The notes beneath the pieces were generated by a model, which did not search any database, was not told where the DNA came from, and saw only the letters and a list, made by a program, of their open reading frames with translations. Positions 1-7,160 of a DNA stretch of 18,740 nt are shown one piece after another. Positions within the stretch are counted from its first letter, which is position 1. Every line of letters starts with the position of its first letter. Source of the stretch: an uncultured Bacilli bacterium (lineage in GTDB: Bacteria > Bacillota_I > Bacilli_A > RF39 > UBA660). Both the position numbers and the translations under genes were made by a program. The stretch lies in NCBI GenBank assembly GCA_947630935.1, contig CANRJL010000004.1:1-18740 (forward strand), written 5' to 3'.

Positions 1-62
1 TCTTTTTTATAATATCATTTTTCGTCTCTTTAATCAATATGGTCTAACATAGATTTTTTCTA

Positions 63-93
63 TTGACTTAGGGGGGGGGGTATATGCTATAAT
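63..93 (+). promoter_or_regulatory. Promoter of the acylation operon, with a G10 tract in its spacer
   Basis: A -35 box TTGACT (63-68) and a -10 box TATAAT (88-93), preceded by TGC (85-87) as an extended -10, are separated by 19 bases. Ten of the spacer bases are an unbroken G run (71-80). Nineteen is longer than the usual 17-base spacing, so loss of two Gs would give the optimal distance. Transcription should start near 100, about 20 bases before the preferred start codon of the first gene. Box matches and spacing are read directly; length-dependent strength is inferred from known phase-variable promoters with homopolymer spacers (for example neisserial porA and opc). Confidence 0.85.
71..80 (+). 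repeat. G10 homopolymer tract in promoter spacer
   Basis: Ten consecutive Gs lie between the -35 and -10 boxes of the first promoter. In such AT-rich DNA a run of this length is not expected by chance. It is a candidate slipped-strand mispairing site that would tune transcription of the whole downstream operon rather than break a reading frame. Confidence 0.9.
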
Positions 94-119
94 TTACCAG
101 TGAAATGAGTGGTAGTTTA

Positions 120-1901
120 ATGAAAGAACTAGAATATCCTTTTAATGTTGAACAATTAATCAAAAATAAAAAGAAAATCAAAAAAGAACTTCTTTTAAAA
201 CCAGGACTTATTACTAAAAATATTGCTATATTAGGTGGGTCAACAACTAGTGAAATAAAAAATATGTTAGAAATTTTTCTTTTAAATTATGGAATTAAGC
301 CTAATTTTTATGAATCTGAGTATAATAAATATTATGAAGATGCCATGTTTGGCAATGCCGAATTAGATTCTTTTAAACCTGATATCATTTATATTCATAC
401 TACTAATCGTAATATTATTGATTATCCTGTGATGGCTGATAAAAAAGAAGAAATAGATAATTTATTAGATAATACCTATCAAAAATTTACTAAAATGTGG
501 GAGCATTTATATACTAAATTTAATGCTATAATTATTCAAAATAATTTTGAATATCCTTTTTATCGGTTATTAGGTAATAAAGATGCTAGTGATATTCATG
601 GTAAAATAAATTTTTTAACAAGACTAAATCAAAAGTTTTATGATTATGCTAATTCGCACAATAACTTTTTTATTCAAGATATTAATTATTTGGCCTCTTG
701 TTATGGCTTAGATAAATGGTCTAATCAATTTTATTGGCATATGTATAAATATGCAATGGAAGTTCCTGCTATTCCTTATTTAGCATTTAACTTAGCTAAT
801 ATCATAAAATCAATATATGGTAAAAATAAAAAAGCTTTTGTTTTAGATTTAGATAATACTTTATGGGGTGGTATTGTTGGGGATGATGGTGTCGAATCAC
901 TAAAAGTTGGCCCTGAAGTTCCTAGTGGTCAAGTATATTATGAATTTCAAAAATATTTAAAAGAACATAAACAATTAGGAATTATTTTAAATATTAATTC
1001 TAAAAATGAATATGAAAATGCAATTGCTGGTTTAAATAACCCAGGTTGTGTTTTAAAACCAGAAGACTTTATCATTATCAAAGCCAATTGGAACCCTAAA
1101 AATATTAATACTAAAGATATATCTGAAGAATTAAATATTGGAGCGGATAGCTTTGTCTTTGTTGATGATAACCCAGCTGAGCGTAAAATAGTTAGAGAAT
1201 ATATAGATAATATTGCTACTCCTGAAATAAATGTTCCAGAAGATTACATCCGAATTATTGACCGTAACGGATATTTTGAAATGACTAATTTTACTGAAGA
1301 AGATTTAAAAAAGAGTGAATTATATAAAGATAATGCTAAAAGAAGTCAGATGATGTCAACCTTTGATAATTATGATGATTATTTACGTTCCTTACAAATG
1401 AAAGCTGAAATATGTTCATTTAAACCAATTTATTTAGAAAGAATATCTCAATTAACCAATAAAAGTAATCAATTTAATTTAACAACAAAACGTTATTCGC
1501 TTGCCGATATTGAAGAAGTAAACAATGACGATAATTGCCTTAAATTATATGGTAAATTAGCTGATATCTTTGGTGATAATGGGGTAATAAGCGTTGTAAT
1601 TGGAACAATTAAAAATACTACTGAACTCCATATTGACTTATGGATAATGAGTTGTCGCGTTTTAAAAAGAAACATGGAATTTGCCATGATGGATGAGTTA
1701 GTTAAAAAAGCTCAAGAAAGAAATATTAAAACAATCTATGGCTATTATTATCCAACCTTAAAAAATAAAATGGTCAAAGAGTTTTATGAAATGCAAGGTT
1801 TTACTCTCTTAAATGAAGATGCCGATGGCAATAAAACCTATCAATATGATATATCAAAAGGATATATAAATAAAAATACAGTAATCGAGGTGAATGAATA
1901 A
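120..1901 (+). CDS. FkbH-like HAD-IIIC family protein (acyl loading onto ACP)
   Basis: FkbH-type proteins take a glycerate unit from 1,3-bisphosphoglycerate, load it on an acyl carrier protein and remove the phosphate, giving glyceryl-ACP. The N-terminal third carries the family's GGSTTSE stretch. The HAD core has motif I DLDNT (about residues 243-247), a SKN motif near 294-296, and FVDDNPAE (acidic pair about 349-350). The last ~150 residues look like a GNAT-fold domain, as in other FkbH proteins. Length of about 593 aa fits the family. I chose ATG 120 because GAGTGGT (107-113) sits at Shine-Dalgarno distance; ATG 105 would lie only a few bases from the predicted transcript start. The stop overlaps the ACP start by one base (TAATG). 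Which acyl group is made is inferred. Confidence 0.88.
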   Translation: MKELEYPFNVEQLIKNKKKIKKELLLKPGLITKNIAILGGSTTSEIKNMLEIFLLNYGIKPNFYESEYNKYYEDAMFGNAELDSFKPDIIYIHTTNRNIIDYPVMADKKEEIDNLLDNTYQKFTKMWEHLYTKFNAIIIQNNFEYPFYRLLGNKDASDIHGKINFLTRLNQKFYDYANSHNNFFIQDINYLASCYGLDKWSNQFYWHMYKYAMEVPAIPYLAFNLANIIKSIYGKNKKAFVLDLDNTLWGGIVGDDGVESLKVGPEVPSGQVYYEFQKYLKEHKQLGIILNINSKNEYENAIAGLNNPGCVLKPEDFIIIKANWNPKNINTKDISEELNIGADSFVFVDDNPAERKIVREYIDNIATPEINVPEDYIRIIDRNGYFEMTNFTEEDLKKSELYKDNAKRSQMMSTFDNYDDYLRSLQMKAEICSFKPIYLERISQLTNKSNQFNLTTKRYSLADIEEVNNDDNCLKLYGKLADIFGDNGVISVVIGTIKNTTELHIDLWIMSCRVLKRNMEFAMMDELVKKAQERNIKTIYGYYYPTLKNKMVKEFYEMQGFTLLNEDADGNKTYQYDISKGYINKNTVIEVNE

Positions 1902-2143
1902 TGACAAAAGAAGAAATCTACGAAAGATTAAATCATGTTTTTCAAGATATCTTTGATGATGAAAGTATTACCGTAAATGCTGATACTACAGCTGATGATA
2001 TTGAAGATTGGGATAGTCTTGAACATATTAATTTAATTGTCGCTATTGAACAAGAATTTAATATGAAATTTAACATGAATGAAGTTACATCAATGAAAAA
2101 CGTTGGTGAAATGGTAGATATTATTTTATCTAGAACAAAATAA
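1901..2143 (+). CDS. Acyl carrier protein
   Basis: This 80-residue acidic protein matches an acyl carrier protein in size and layout. The attachment motif DSLEHINL places the phosphopantetheine-accepting serine at residue 39. It should carry the acyl unit made by the preceding FkbH-like enzyme and processed by the following dehydratase and reductase, in the cytoplasm. GAGGTG (1887-1892) precedes the ATG, which overlaps the upstream stop, suggesting coupled translation and matched amounts. It is probably a dedicated carrier rather than the fatty-acid ACP, given its operon. No phosphopantetheinyl transferase is present in the window, so activation must rely on one encoded elsewhere. Confidence 0.92.
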   Translation: MTKEEIYERLNHVFQDIFDDESITVNADTTADDIEDWDSLEHINLIVAIEQEFNMKFNMNEVTSMKNVGEMVDIILSRTK

Positions 2144-2163
2144 AAAGTGAAGTGGTGAAAGAA

Positions 2164-2670
2164 ATGAAAAACCTAAAAAAGGCTGAAAGCCTTGATACTG
2201 CTCATACCAATTCTTATCAAACTATTGAACAATGCCAAAAACATAATTTAAACGAGTATAAATTTAAAGACATAAAAATTGGTCTAGAAGCAGAATTTAA
2301 GGCAAATATTACCGAGGAAATGGTTGCAACTTTTTGTAAAATGACAGGCGATATAAACCCACTTCATAATGATTTAGAATATGCAAAATCAAAAGGATAT
2401 CAAGAAAAAGTAGTGTATGGAATGTTAACATCTACTTTTTTATCAACTTTAGCAGGAGTATATCTTCCAGGCAAATATAGTCTTATACATAGTGTCGAAA
2501 TTTTATTCAAAAAGCCAGTATTTATTTCAGATAGTCCTTTAACAATTAGAGGAAAAATCATTGAAATAAACGAAATTTTTAAGCAATTTACAATAGGCTT
2601 TACTATTTTAAATAATAAAGGAATAAAAGTATCCAGAGGAACAATGAAAGTAGGGATTTTAGATGAGTGA
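2164..2670 (+). CDS. MaoC-like (R)-hydratase/dehydratase
   Basis: A hot-dog fold MaoC-type hydratase that should add or remove water at C2-C3 of an acyl thioester, here probably on the operon's ACP. The hydratase-2 signature is intact: FCKMTGDINPLHN, with catalytic Asp and His at about residues 63 and 68 and Asn 65. About 30 poorly conserved residues precede the fold. Start choice: GTG 2152 also opens the frame, but GTGGTG (2152-2157) reads better as the Shine-Dalgarno for ATG 2164, giving 168 aa. The gene overlaps the next by 8 bases (ATGAGTGA), implying coupling with the reductase. MaoC plus SDR pairs normally act on 3-hydroxyacyl/enoyl chemistry; the real substrate is unknown. Confidence 0.87.
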   Translation: MKNLKKAESLDTAHTNSYQTIEQCQKHNLNEYKFKDIKIGLEAEFKANITEEMVATFCKMTGDINPLHNDLEYAKSKGYQEKVVYGMLTSTFLSTLAGVYLPGKYSLIHSVEILFKKPVFISDSPLTIRGKIIEINEIFKQFTIGFTILNNKGIKVSRGTMKVGILDE

Positions 2671-3397
2671 AAAAATATTGTTAATTACAGGTGCATCATC
2701 AGATATAGGAGCAAAGTTAATTAGCGAAATTCATGAAGAATATGATTATATTATAGCCCATCATAATGGAAATAAAAGTAACTTAAAAGAACTAAAAGAA
2801 AAATTAAAAGAAAAATTAATTTTTATCGAAGGTGATTTTAAAGATGAAAATAAAACTTATGAATTTGTAGAAAATATTAAGAAAACTGGAAAAATTCCAA
2901 CACATATAGTCCATTTTCCATCCGGAAAGTTTGAAAATATGAAGTTCTCAAAATTAACTTGGGATAGATTCCAAAATGACATAAATATTGCTATGCGGTC
3001 ATTAGTTATTATTTTAAATGAATTTTTACCAGTTATGGCCAAAAATAAATATGGAAAAGTAGTTGTAATGCTGACATCTTGTACAACTAATATTCCCCCT
3101 AAATATCTAGCAAGTTATGTAAGTACAAAATATGCCTTACTAGGTTTAGTAAAAGCCTTAGCTAATGAATATGCAGATAAAGGAATAAGAATAAATGGCG
3201 TTTCACCATCAATGATGGAAACAAAATTCTTAGAGAATATTCCAAAATTAATAGTTCAACAAAATGCAATGAATAGTCCAACTGGCAAAAATTTATCCGT
3301 AGAAGATGTGGTTCCTATGTTCCAATTTTTATTATCTGAAAATTCAGACAGTATTACAGGACAGAATATTGCAATTACAAATGGAAACATTATGTAA
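2663..3397 (+). CDS. SDR family oxidoreductase (FabG-like)
   Basis: A short-chain dehydrogenase/reductase of 244 aa. The N-terminal nucleotide-binding motif TGASSDIG is at residues 9-16. The catalytic Ser is near 139 (LTSC) and the YVSTK motif gives Tyr152 and Lys156. The usual NNAG motif is replaced by HFPSGK, which is atypical, as in divergent FabG relatives. The PG motif after the active site is changed to GVSPSMMET. It probably reduces a keto group on an ACP-bound acyl chain using NAD(P)H. Overlap with the MaoC gene points to a two-step acyl processing unit. Which direction it works in cannot be read from sequence. Confidence 0.87.
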   Translation: MSEKILLITGASSDIGAKLISEIHEEYDYIIAHHNGNKSNLKELKEKLKEKLIFIEGDFKDENKTYEFVENIKKTGKIPTHIVHFPSGKFENMKFSKLTWDRFQNDINIAMRSLVIILNEFLPVMAKNKYGKVVVMLTSCTTNIPPKYLASYVSTKYALLGLVKALANEYADKGIRINGVSPSMMETKFLENIPKLIVQQNAMNSPTGKNLSVEDVVPMFQFLLSENSDSITGQNIAITNGNIM

Positions 3398-3419
3398 TAA
3401 GTAAAAGGAGTAAATAATT

Positions 3420-4949
3420 ATGACATTAGCATCGTTAGTTTTTGCTTTTTTTTGTATAATTACAATAATAGTATACTTTATAGTTCCTAAAAAAATACAA
3501 TGGTTTGTTTTATTAATAGCTAGTTTATTTTTCTTGTTTTATAACAACTTTAGTTGGCAAACAGTTTGCCAAGCTAGTATTATTTTATTAACTAGCTACT
3601 TTATTGGACGCAAATTAGAAAAATATCAAAATACTAAAAAAGCTAAATGGTTTTTGCTTTTAGGTTGCCTCATAATTATTGGCCTTTTAGGCTATTTAAA
3701 GTATACTAATTTCTTTTTAAACACTATTAAACATTTCTTATCTTTATTTCATATTAGTTTTAAATTTAAAAAGGTAACAAGAACAACTTTAGTTGGTTTA
3801 AGTTATTATTCTTTAATTATGATAAGTTATTTAGTAGATATCTATCGAGGCAAAAATAAAAGTGAAAAAAATATTTTTAAATTAGCTTTATTTATGAGTT
3901 ATTTTCCTATTTTATCATCTGGCCCATTTGTTCGTTTTTCAGAAATGAAGGAAAATTTATTTAAAAAACATAAATTAAATTATAAAGCCTTATGTAATGG
4001 TTTAATTCGTATTCTCTGGGGTGTCTTTAAAATATTAGTTATCAGTGAACGTTTAGCAATGTTTGTTAATACAGTTTATTCTGATATTAATCAATTTAAT
4101 GGCTTTTATTTAATATTAGCTGCTTTAATGTTTACTTTACAACTATATACTAATTTTTCAGGTTCTATTGATATTATTATGGGAGTATCCGAAATTATTG
4201 GCATACCTTTGCCTGAAAACTTTACAGCCCCTTTCTTTTCTAGAAGCATCACTGAACTATGGCGTAATTGGCATATTACATTAGGAGCTTGGTTAAAAGA
4301 TTATATATTTTATCCATTATTAAAATCTGATTTTATGCAAAAAATAAATACTATTTCCAAGAAAAAATTAGGCAAAAAAATTGGAAAAAAAGTTCCGCTA
4401 TATTTATCGATGCTTATTATGTGGCTATGTATAGGTATTTGGCATGGGGGAGCTTATACTTATGTTATTGGTTCGGGTCTATTACAATTTATCTATATCT
4501 TTTTTGAAGATAATTTAGCTTCTTTAGCAAATAAAGTGTATCAAAAACTTCATATCAAAACAGATACATTTAGCTTTAAACTATATCAAATCATTCGAAC
4601 TTATTTATTATTTTCTTTCTCAATGATTTTCTTTAGAGCCCCAAGTGTTAAAACAGCCCTTAAAATTATTCAAGGAATGTTTGTCTTTAACCCTTGGATA
4701 TTATTAGATAATAAATCTTTATTTACAGCTGGTCTTGATTTATTAGACTTCCGTGTGTTAATTATATCTTTAATTGCTTTATTTATTGTTGAATATTTAA
4801 GCACTAAAGGAAAAGTACGGGAAAAACTAGCTCAGCAAAATATTGTCTTTCGATGGAGCATTTTATATTTATTAATATTTGCCATAATAATATTTGGTTG
4901 TTATGGAGTAGGATATGACCCAGCTACCTTTATTTATGAACAGTTTTAA
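3420..4949 (+). CDS. MBOAT family O-acyltransferase (DltB/AlgI-like)
   Basis: A polytopic membrane-bound O-acyltransferase of 509 aa with about ten hydrophobic segments. Family hallmarks are LWRNWHITLG (WRNWH at 281-285) and, about 55 residues on, IGIWHGG with the candidate catalytic histidine at 342. In DltB and AlgI systems the protein passes an acyl group from a cytoplasmic donor across the membrane to an extracytoplasmic acceptor, together with an SGNH or DltD-like partner. That fits here: an ACP and acyl-processing enzymes lie upstream and two SGNH-like genes directly downstream. Start is ATG with AAAAGGAG (3403-3410). Acceptor is most likely the glycan built by the locus (inference). 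Confidence 0.92.
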   Translation: MTLASLVFAFFCIITIIVYFIVPKKIQWFVLLIASLFFLFYNNFSWQTVCQASIILLTSYFIGRKLEKYQNTKKAKWFLLLGCLIIIGLLGYLKYTNFFLNTIKHFLSLFHISFKFKKVTRTTLVGLSYYSLIMISYLVDIYRGKNKSEKNIFKLALFMSYFPILSSGPFVRFSEMKENLFKKHKLNYKALCNGLIRILWGVFKILVISERLAMFVNTVYSDINQFNGFYLILAALMFTLQLYTNFSGSIDIIMGVSEIIGIPLPENFTAPFFSRSITELWRNWHITLGAWLKDYIFYPLLKSDFMQKINTISKKKLGKKIGKKVPLYLSMLIMWLCIGIWHGGAYTYVIGSGLLQFIYIFFEDNLASLANKVYQKLHIKTDTFSFKLYQIIRTYLLFSFSMIFFRAPSVKTALKIIQGMFVFNPWILLDNKSLFTAGLDLLDFRVLIISLIALFIVEYLSTKGKVREKLAQQNIVFRWSILYLLIFAIIIFGCYGVGYDPATFIYEQF

Positions 4950-4955
4950 GGGGTG
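4949..4955 (+). promoter_or_regulatory. Ribosome binding site deciding a TTG start
   Basis: AGGGGTG overlaps the MBOAT stop codon and lies 6 bases before TTG 4962. Choosing TTG makes the protein begin MQKFLKP, aligning with the paralogue's MQKIIK start at 6034. The alternative GTG at 4953 would fall inside this ribosome binding site. Confidence 0.6.
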
Positions 4956-4961
4956 TTAAAA

Positions 4962-5999
4962 TTGCAAAAATTTCTTAAACCAATCTTATTTCTTGTTATC
5001 CTCTTCTTGCTAGGGGGGGGGGTATTTAAGGCTTTATGGCTTGATAAAAAATATCTTTCCCTTACTGTTTATGATGAACCTAAAAATTCACTAGATATTG
5101 TCTATGTTGGGGCTAGTAATGTTTATGTTTACTTTAATACTACTTTAGCATTTGATTTATATGGTTATGCAACTGGTACTTTTAGTACCGGTTCACAACC
5201 ATTTCCTATGATTAAATATGTTCTTCAAGAAACTAAAAAATATCAAAACCCATCTTTATATATCATTGATTTAGCTCGTTTTGCTGATGATTATAGCAAA
5301 ATGGAGGATGGTGATATTAGAAGAGCTACTGATTCTCTTAAATTTTCTGCAAATAGAATCAAGGCCATTAATGAAATATTAAGTTATAAAAACATAAAAA
5401 AACAAGAATACCTGAATTATTACTTTAGCTTTTTTCTTTATCATAATCGTTGGCAAAATATTAATGAAAATGATTTTACAGGTTATTCCAATTACTATAA
5501 AGGCTATATCTTAAATGATTTAACAATTCAAAGTCATCCGTCTAATGCTGGTAATTGGCAGGAGCCTAAGGCACCATTAAATGAAACTAACGCGCGAGTT
5601 TTAAATGATTTAATTAATTATATTAAAGAAAATAATCTTAATGTCTTATTCACTATTCCTGTAAAATATTATAACAAAAACGAAGTAGGGCAATTAAAAA
5701 GTGCTATTACCCTTATTGCTGAAAATAACTTAGAATATCTTAATTTTAATACCTTAGCTGATTTTCCTGTTGACTTTGCCAAAGATTTTTATAATCCTGA
5801 CCATCTAAATGTCTATGCCACAACTAGATATACCTTATATTTTTCTAAATATTTAAAAGAGCATTACGATTTACCAAATCATCAAAATGATCCAAATTAT
5901 AAATCTTGGCAAGAAGAATATGAACGTTTTAAAAAAGATTTTAAAAAATTGACTAAAAAAGATTTTAATAAATTACTTTTAGAATATCAACAGAACTAA
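4962..5999 (+). CDS. SGNH/DltD-like membrane-anchored protein, phase-variable copy
   Basis: A single N-terminal membrane segment (about residues 7-26) is followed by an extracytoplasmic domain resembling SGNH hydrolases and DltD-type partners of MBOAT proteins. Candidate nucleophile is Ser52 in VGASN, and a late histidine (about 281) sits in YNPDHLN; the usual DxxH aspartate position is Asn, with Asp next to the His. The C-terminus is lysine-rich. It probably completes acyl transfer to the exported glycan. The gene contains G10 at 5013-5022 (codons 18-20, Gly-Gly-Gly) inside the membrane segment. At ten Gs the frame is open; nine or eleven Gs lead to stop codons soon after the tract. The next gene is a paralogue. 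The exact reaction is not known. Confidence 0.78.
   Translation: MQKFLKPILFLVILFLLGGGVFKALWLDKKYLSLTVYDEPKNSLDIVYVGASNVYVYFNTTLAFDLYGYATGTFSTGSQPFPMIKYVLQETKKYQNPSLYIIDLARFADDYSKMEDGDIRRATDSLKFSANRIKAINEILSYKNIKKQEYLNYYFSFFLYHNRWQNINENDFTGYSNYYKGYILNDLTIQSHPSNAGNWQEPKAPLNETNARVLNDLINYIKENNLNVLFTIPVKYYNKNEVGQLKSAITLIAENNLEYLNFNTLADFPVDFAKDFYNPDHLNVYATTRYTLYFSKYLKEHYDLPNHQNDPNYKSWQEEYERFKKDFKKLTKKDFNKLLLEYQQN
5013..5022 (+). repeat. G10 homopolymer tract in coding sequence
   Basis: Ten Gs begin exactly on a codon boundary of the first SGNH gene and encode three glycines plus the first base of a valine codon. Eleven Gs would read into TAA within three codons of the tract; nine Gs reach TAG about 24 codons on. 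Here the gene is in the ON length. The paralogue at 6034 has no tract at the matching place. Confidence 0.9.
5607..5636 (+). repeat. 30-bp direct repeat shared by the two SGNH genes (copy 1)
   Basis: This stretch is identical to 6664-6693 in the paralogous gene. A second longer match, 5718-5754 against 6775-6811, is 37 bases with one mismatch. These blocks could support homologous recombination or gene conversion between the two genes. Confidence 0.85.
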
Positions 6000-6033
6000 T
6001 GCTTTAAACAAAAAGAAAGGAGTGGTTGGTTAT

Positions 6034-7074
6034 ATGCAAAAAATTATCAAAATTGGAGCATTTATCATCATATTTATATTTATATGGACAAAAGTATTTA
6101 ATATCTTATGGATGGATAGATATGCAATTAACGATTATTATAAAGAACCTAAAAATTCAATTGATGTTGTTTATATTGGCCATAGTAATGTTTATATGTT
6201 ATTTAACCCAACTATTGCCTATGATATTTTTGGTTATAAAACAGGCTTAGTTGCTGTTCCTGGCATGCCTTTTATTGCTACTAAAAACTTTTTGATTGAA
6301 GCTCAAAAAACCCAAAACCCAAAATTATATATAATTGATATCAGTAAACTTGCCACAGTTTATGGTGACAGTGATATTAGATGGACTGTTGATAGTATGA
6401 ATATGTCTCTAAATAGAATGCAAACAGTAAAACTTCTTTTAGACCATGCTACTTTTGAAACTGAAGATGCAATTAATTATTATTTTAGTAACTTTTTATA
6501 TCATAATAAATGGAAAGAAATCAAAGAACTTAATTTTAATAACAATATATATTATAAAGGTTTTGAATTAAGTACTAAAAATGCTGTCACTAATAAAGTC
6601 GAAAAATATATTTGGGATGAAGAAGTAAGTCCACTTTCTACGGAACTTAAAGATAATCTTGTAGATTTAATTAATTATATTAAAGAAAATAATTTACCTG
6701 TCTTATTTGTCGCGTCCCAACGTAATTATGATAAAAATGAACAAAAACAAATTAATGATGCTTTTCAAATCTTAGCTGAAAATAATTTAGAATATCTTAA
6801 TTTTAATACCTATGAAGATTTTCAATTAAATGGAGCAACTGATTATTATAATAAAAATCATGCTAATGTTTTTGGGTCAATGAAATATACTTTATATTTT
6901 GGTAATTATTTAAAAGAACATTATAATCTGCCTAATCAAAAAGCTCAAAAAGTTGATTCATCTTGGCAAGAAGAATATGAAAGAATGCAAAAAGATTTTC
7001 AAAAATTAACGAAAAAAGATTTTAAGAAAACATTACAGAGTTATCAAAAACAATTAGGAATAAAAACTGAGTGA
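6034..7074 (+). CDS. SGNH/DltD-like membrane-anchored protein, paralogue
   Basis: A tandem paralogue of the preceding gene: same N-terminal membrane segment, EPKNSxDxVYxG block, candidate nucleophile Ser51 (IGHSN), late histidine about 276 in YNKNHAN, and the same lysine-rich tail beginning SWQEEYER. As in the first copy the canonical DxxH aspartate position holds Asn. Sequence between the copies is clearly diverged, so they may have different acceptor or acyl preferences. Start is ATG 6034, with AAAGGAGTGG (6016-6025) upstream; an in-frame GTG at 6022 falls inside that ribosome binding site. There is no homopolymer tract, so this copy should be made whenever the operon is transcribed. A terminator-like hairpin overlaps the stop codon. 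Confidence 0.78.
   Translation: MQKIIKIGAFIIIFIFIWTKVFNILWMDRYAINDYYKEPKNSIDVVYIGHSNVYMLFNPTIAYDIFGYKTGLVAVPGMPFIATKNFLIEAQKTQNPKLYIIDISKLATVYGDSDIRWTVDSMNMSLNRMQTVKLLLDHATFETEDAINYYFSNFLYHNKWKEIKELNFNNNIYYKGFELSTKNAVTNKVEKYIWDEEVSPLSTELKDNLVDLINYIKENNLPVLFVASQRNYDKNEQKQINDAFQILAENNLEYLNFNTYEDFQLNGATDYYNKNHANVFGSMKYTLYFGNYLKEHYNLPNQKAQKVDSSWQEEYERMQKDFQKLTKKDFKKTLQSYQKQLGIKTE
6664..6693 (+). repeat. 30-bp direct repeat shared by the two SGNH genes (copy 2)
   Basis: Identical to 5607-5636 in the upstream paralogue. Both copies encode DLINYIKENN, so the identity may reflect conserved protein or recent conversion. Confidence 0.85.
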
Positions 7075-7090
7075 TTATCAGTTTTTTTGT
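7062..7090 (+). terminator. Probable rho-independent terminator of the acylation operon
   Basis: AAAAACTGA (7062-7070) pairs perfectly with TCAGTTTTT (7078-7086) around a 7-base loop, and the right arm runs into a T7 tract. The stem is AT-rich, so strength is uncertain. It overlaps the last codons and stop of the second SGNH gene and precedes a new promoter, supporting an operon boundary here. Confidence 0.55.
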
Positions 7091-7104
7091 TTTAAAAAAG
7101 GCTC

Positions 7105-7133
7105 TTGCCAAATATCCAAAACTATTTTATACT
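7105..7133 (+). promoter_or_regulatory. Promoter of the gtr-like unit
   Basis: TTGCCA (7105-7110) and TATACT (7128-7133) are separated by exactly 17 bases, a good vegetative-type promoter. Expected transcript start is near 7140, with AAGTGGGTG (7145-7153) as ribosome binding site for ATG 7161. Unlike the first promoter, its spacer contains no homopolymer. Confidence 0.72.
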
Positions 7134-7160
7134 AAAAACAAATGAAGTGGGTGTGTTATA

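Noticed and set aside
1..62. Upstream stub as the end of another gene or a terminator
   Set aside because: The sequence is AT-rich with T runs but I see no convincing hairpin or coding signal; it is too short to judge.
105..119. ATG 105 as the start of the FkbH-like gene
   Set aside because: It would leave only a few bases of leader after the predicted transcript start and no ribosome binding site, whereas ATG 120 has GAGTGGT at the right distance. Not excluded, since a leaderless start is possible.
1493..1687. Minus-strand open frames (also at 2857-3042, 8252-8461, 11697-11948, 13694-13906)
   Set aside because: All lie within strongly supported + strand genes and their translations show no recognisable domains or upstream ribosome binding sites; they are shadow frames.
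3446..3453. T8 run near the start of the MBOAT gene (and similar A/T runs such as that near 7852-7859) as phase-variable tracts
   Set aside because: A and T runs of this length are expected by chance in such AT-rich DNA and occur in many genes here, including predicted backbone ones.
6026..6250. Small + strand open frame overlapping the start of the second SGNH gene
   Set aside because: It lies out of frame within a well supported gene and has no family resemblance.
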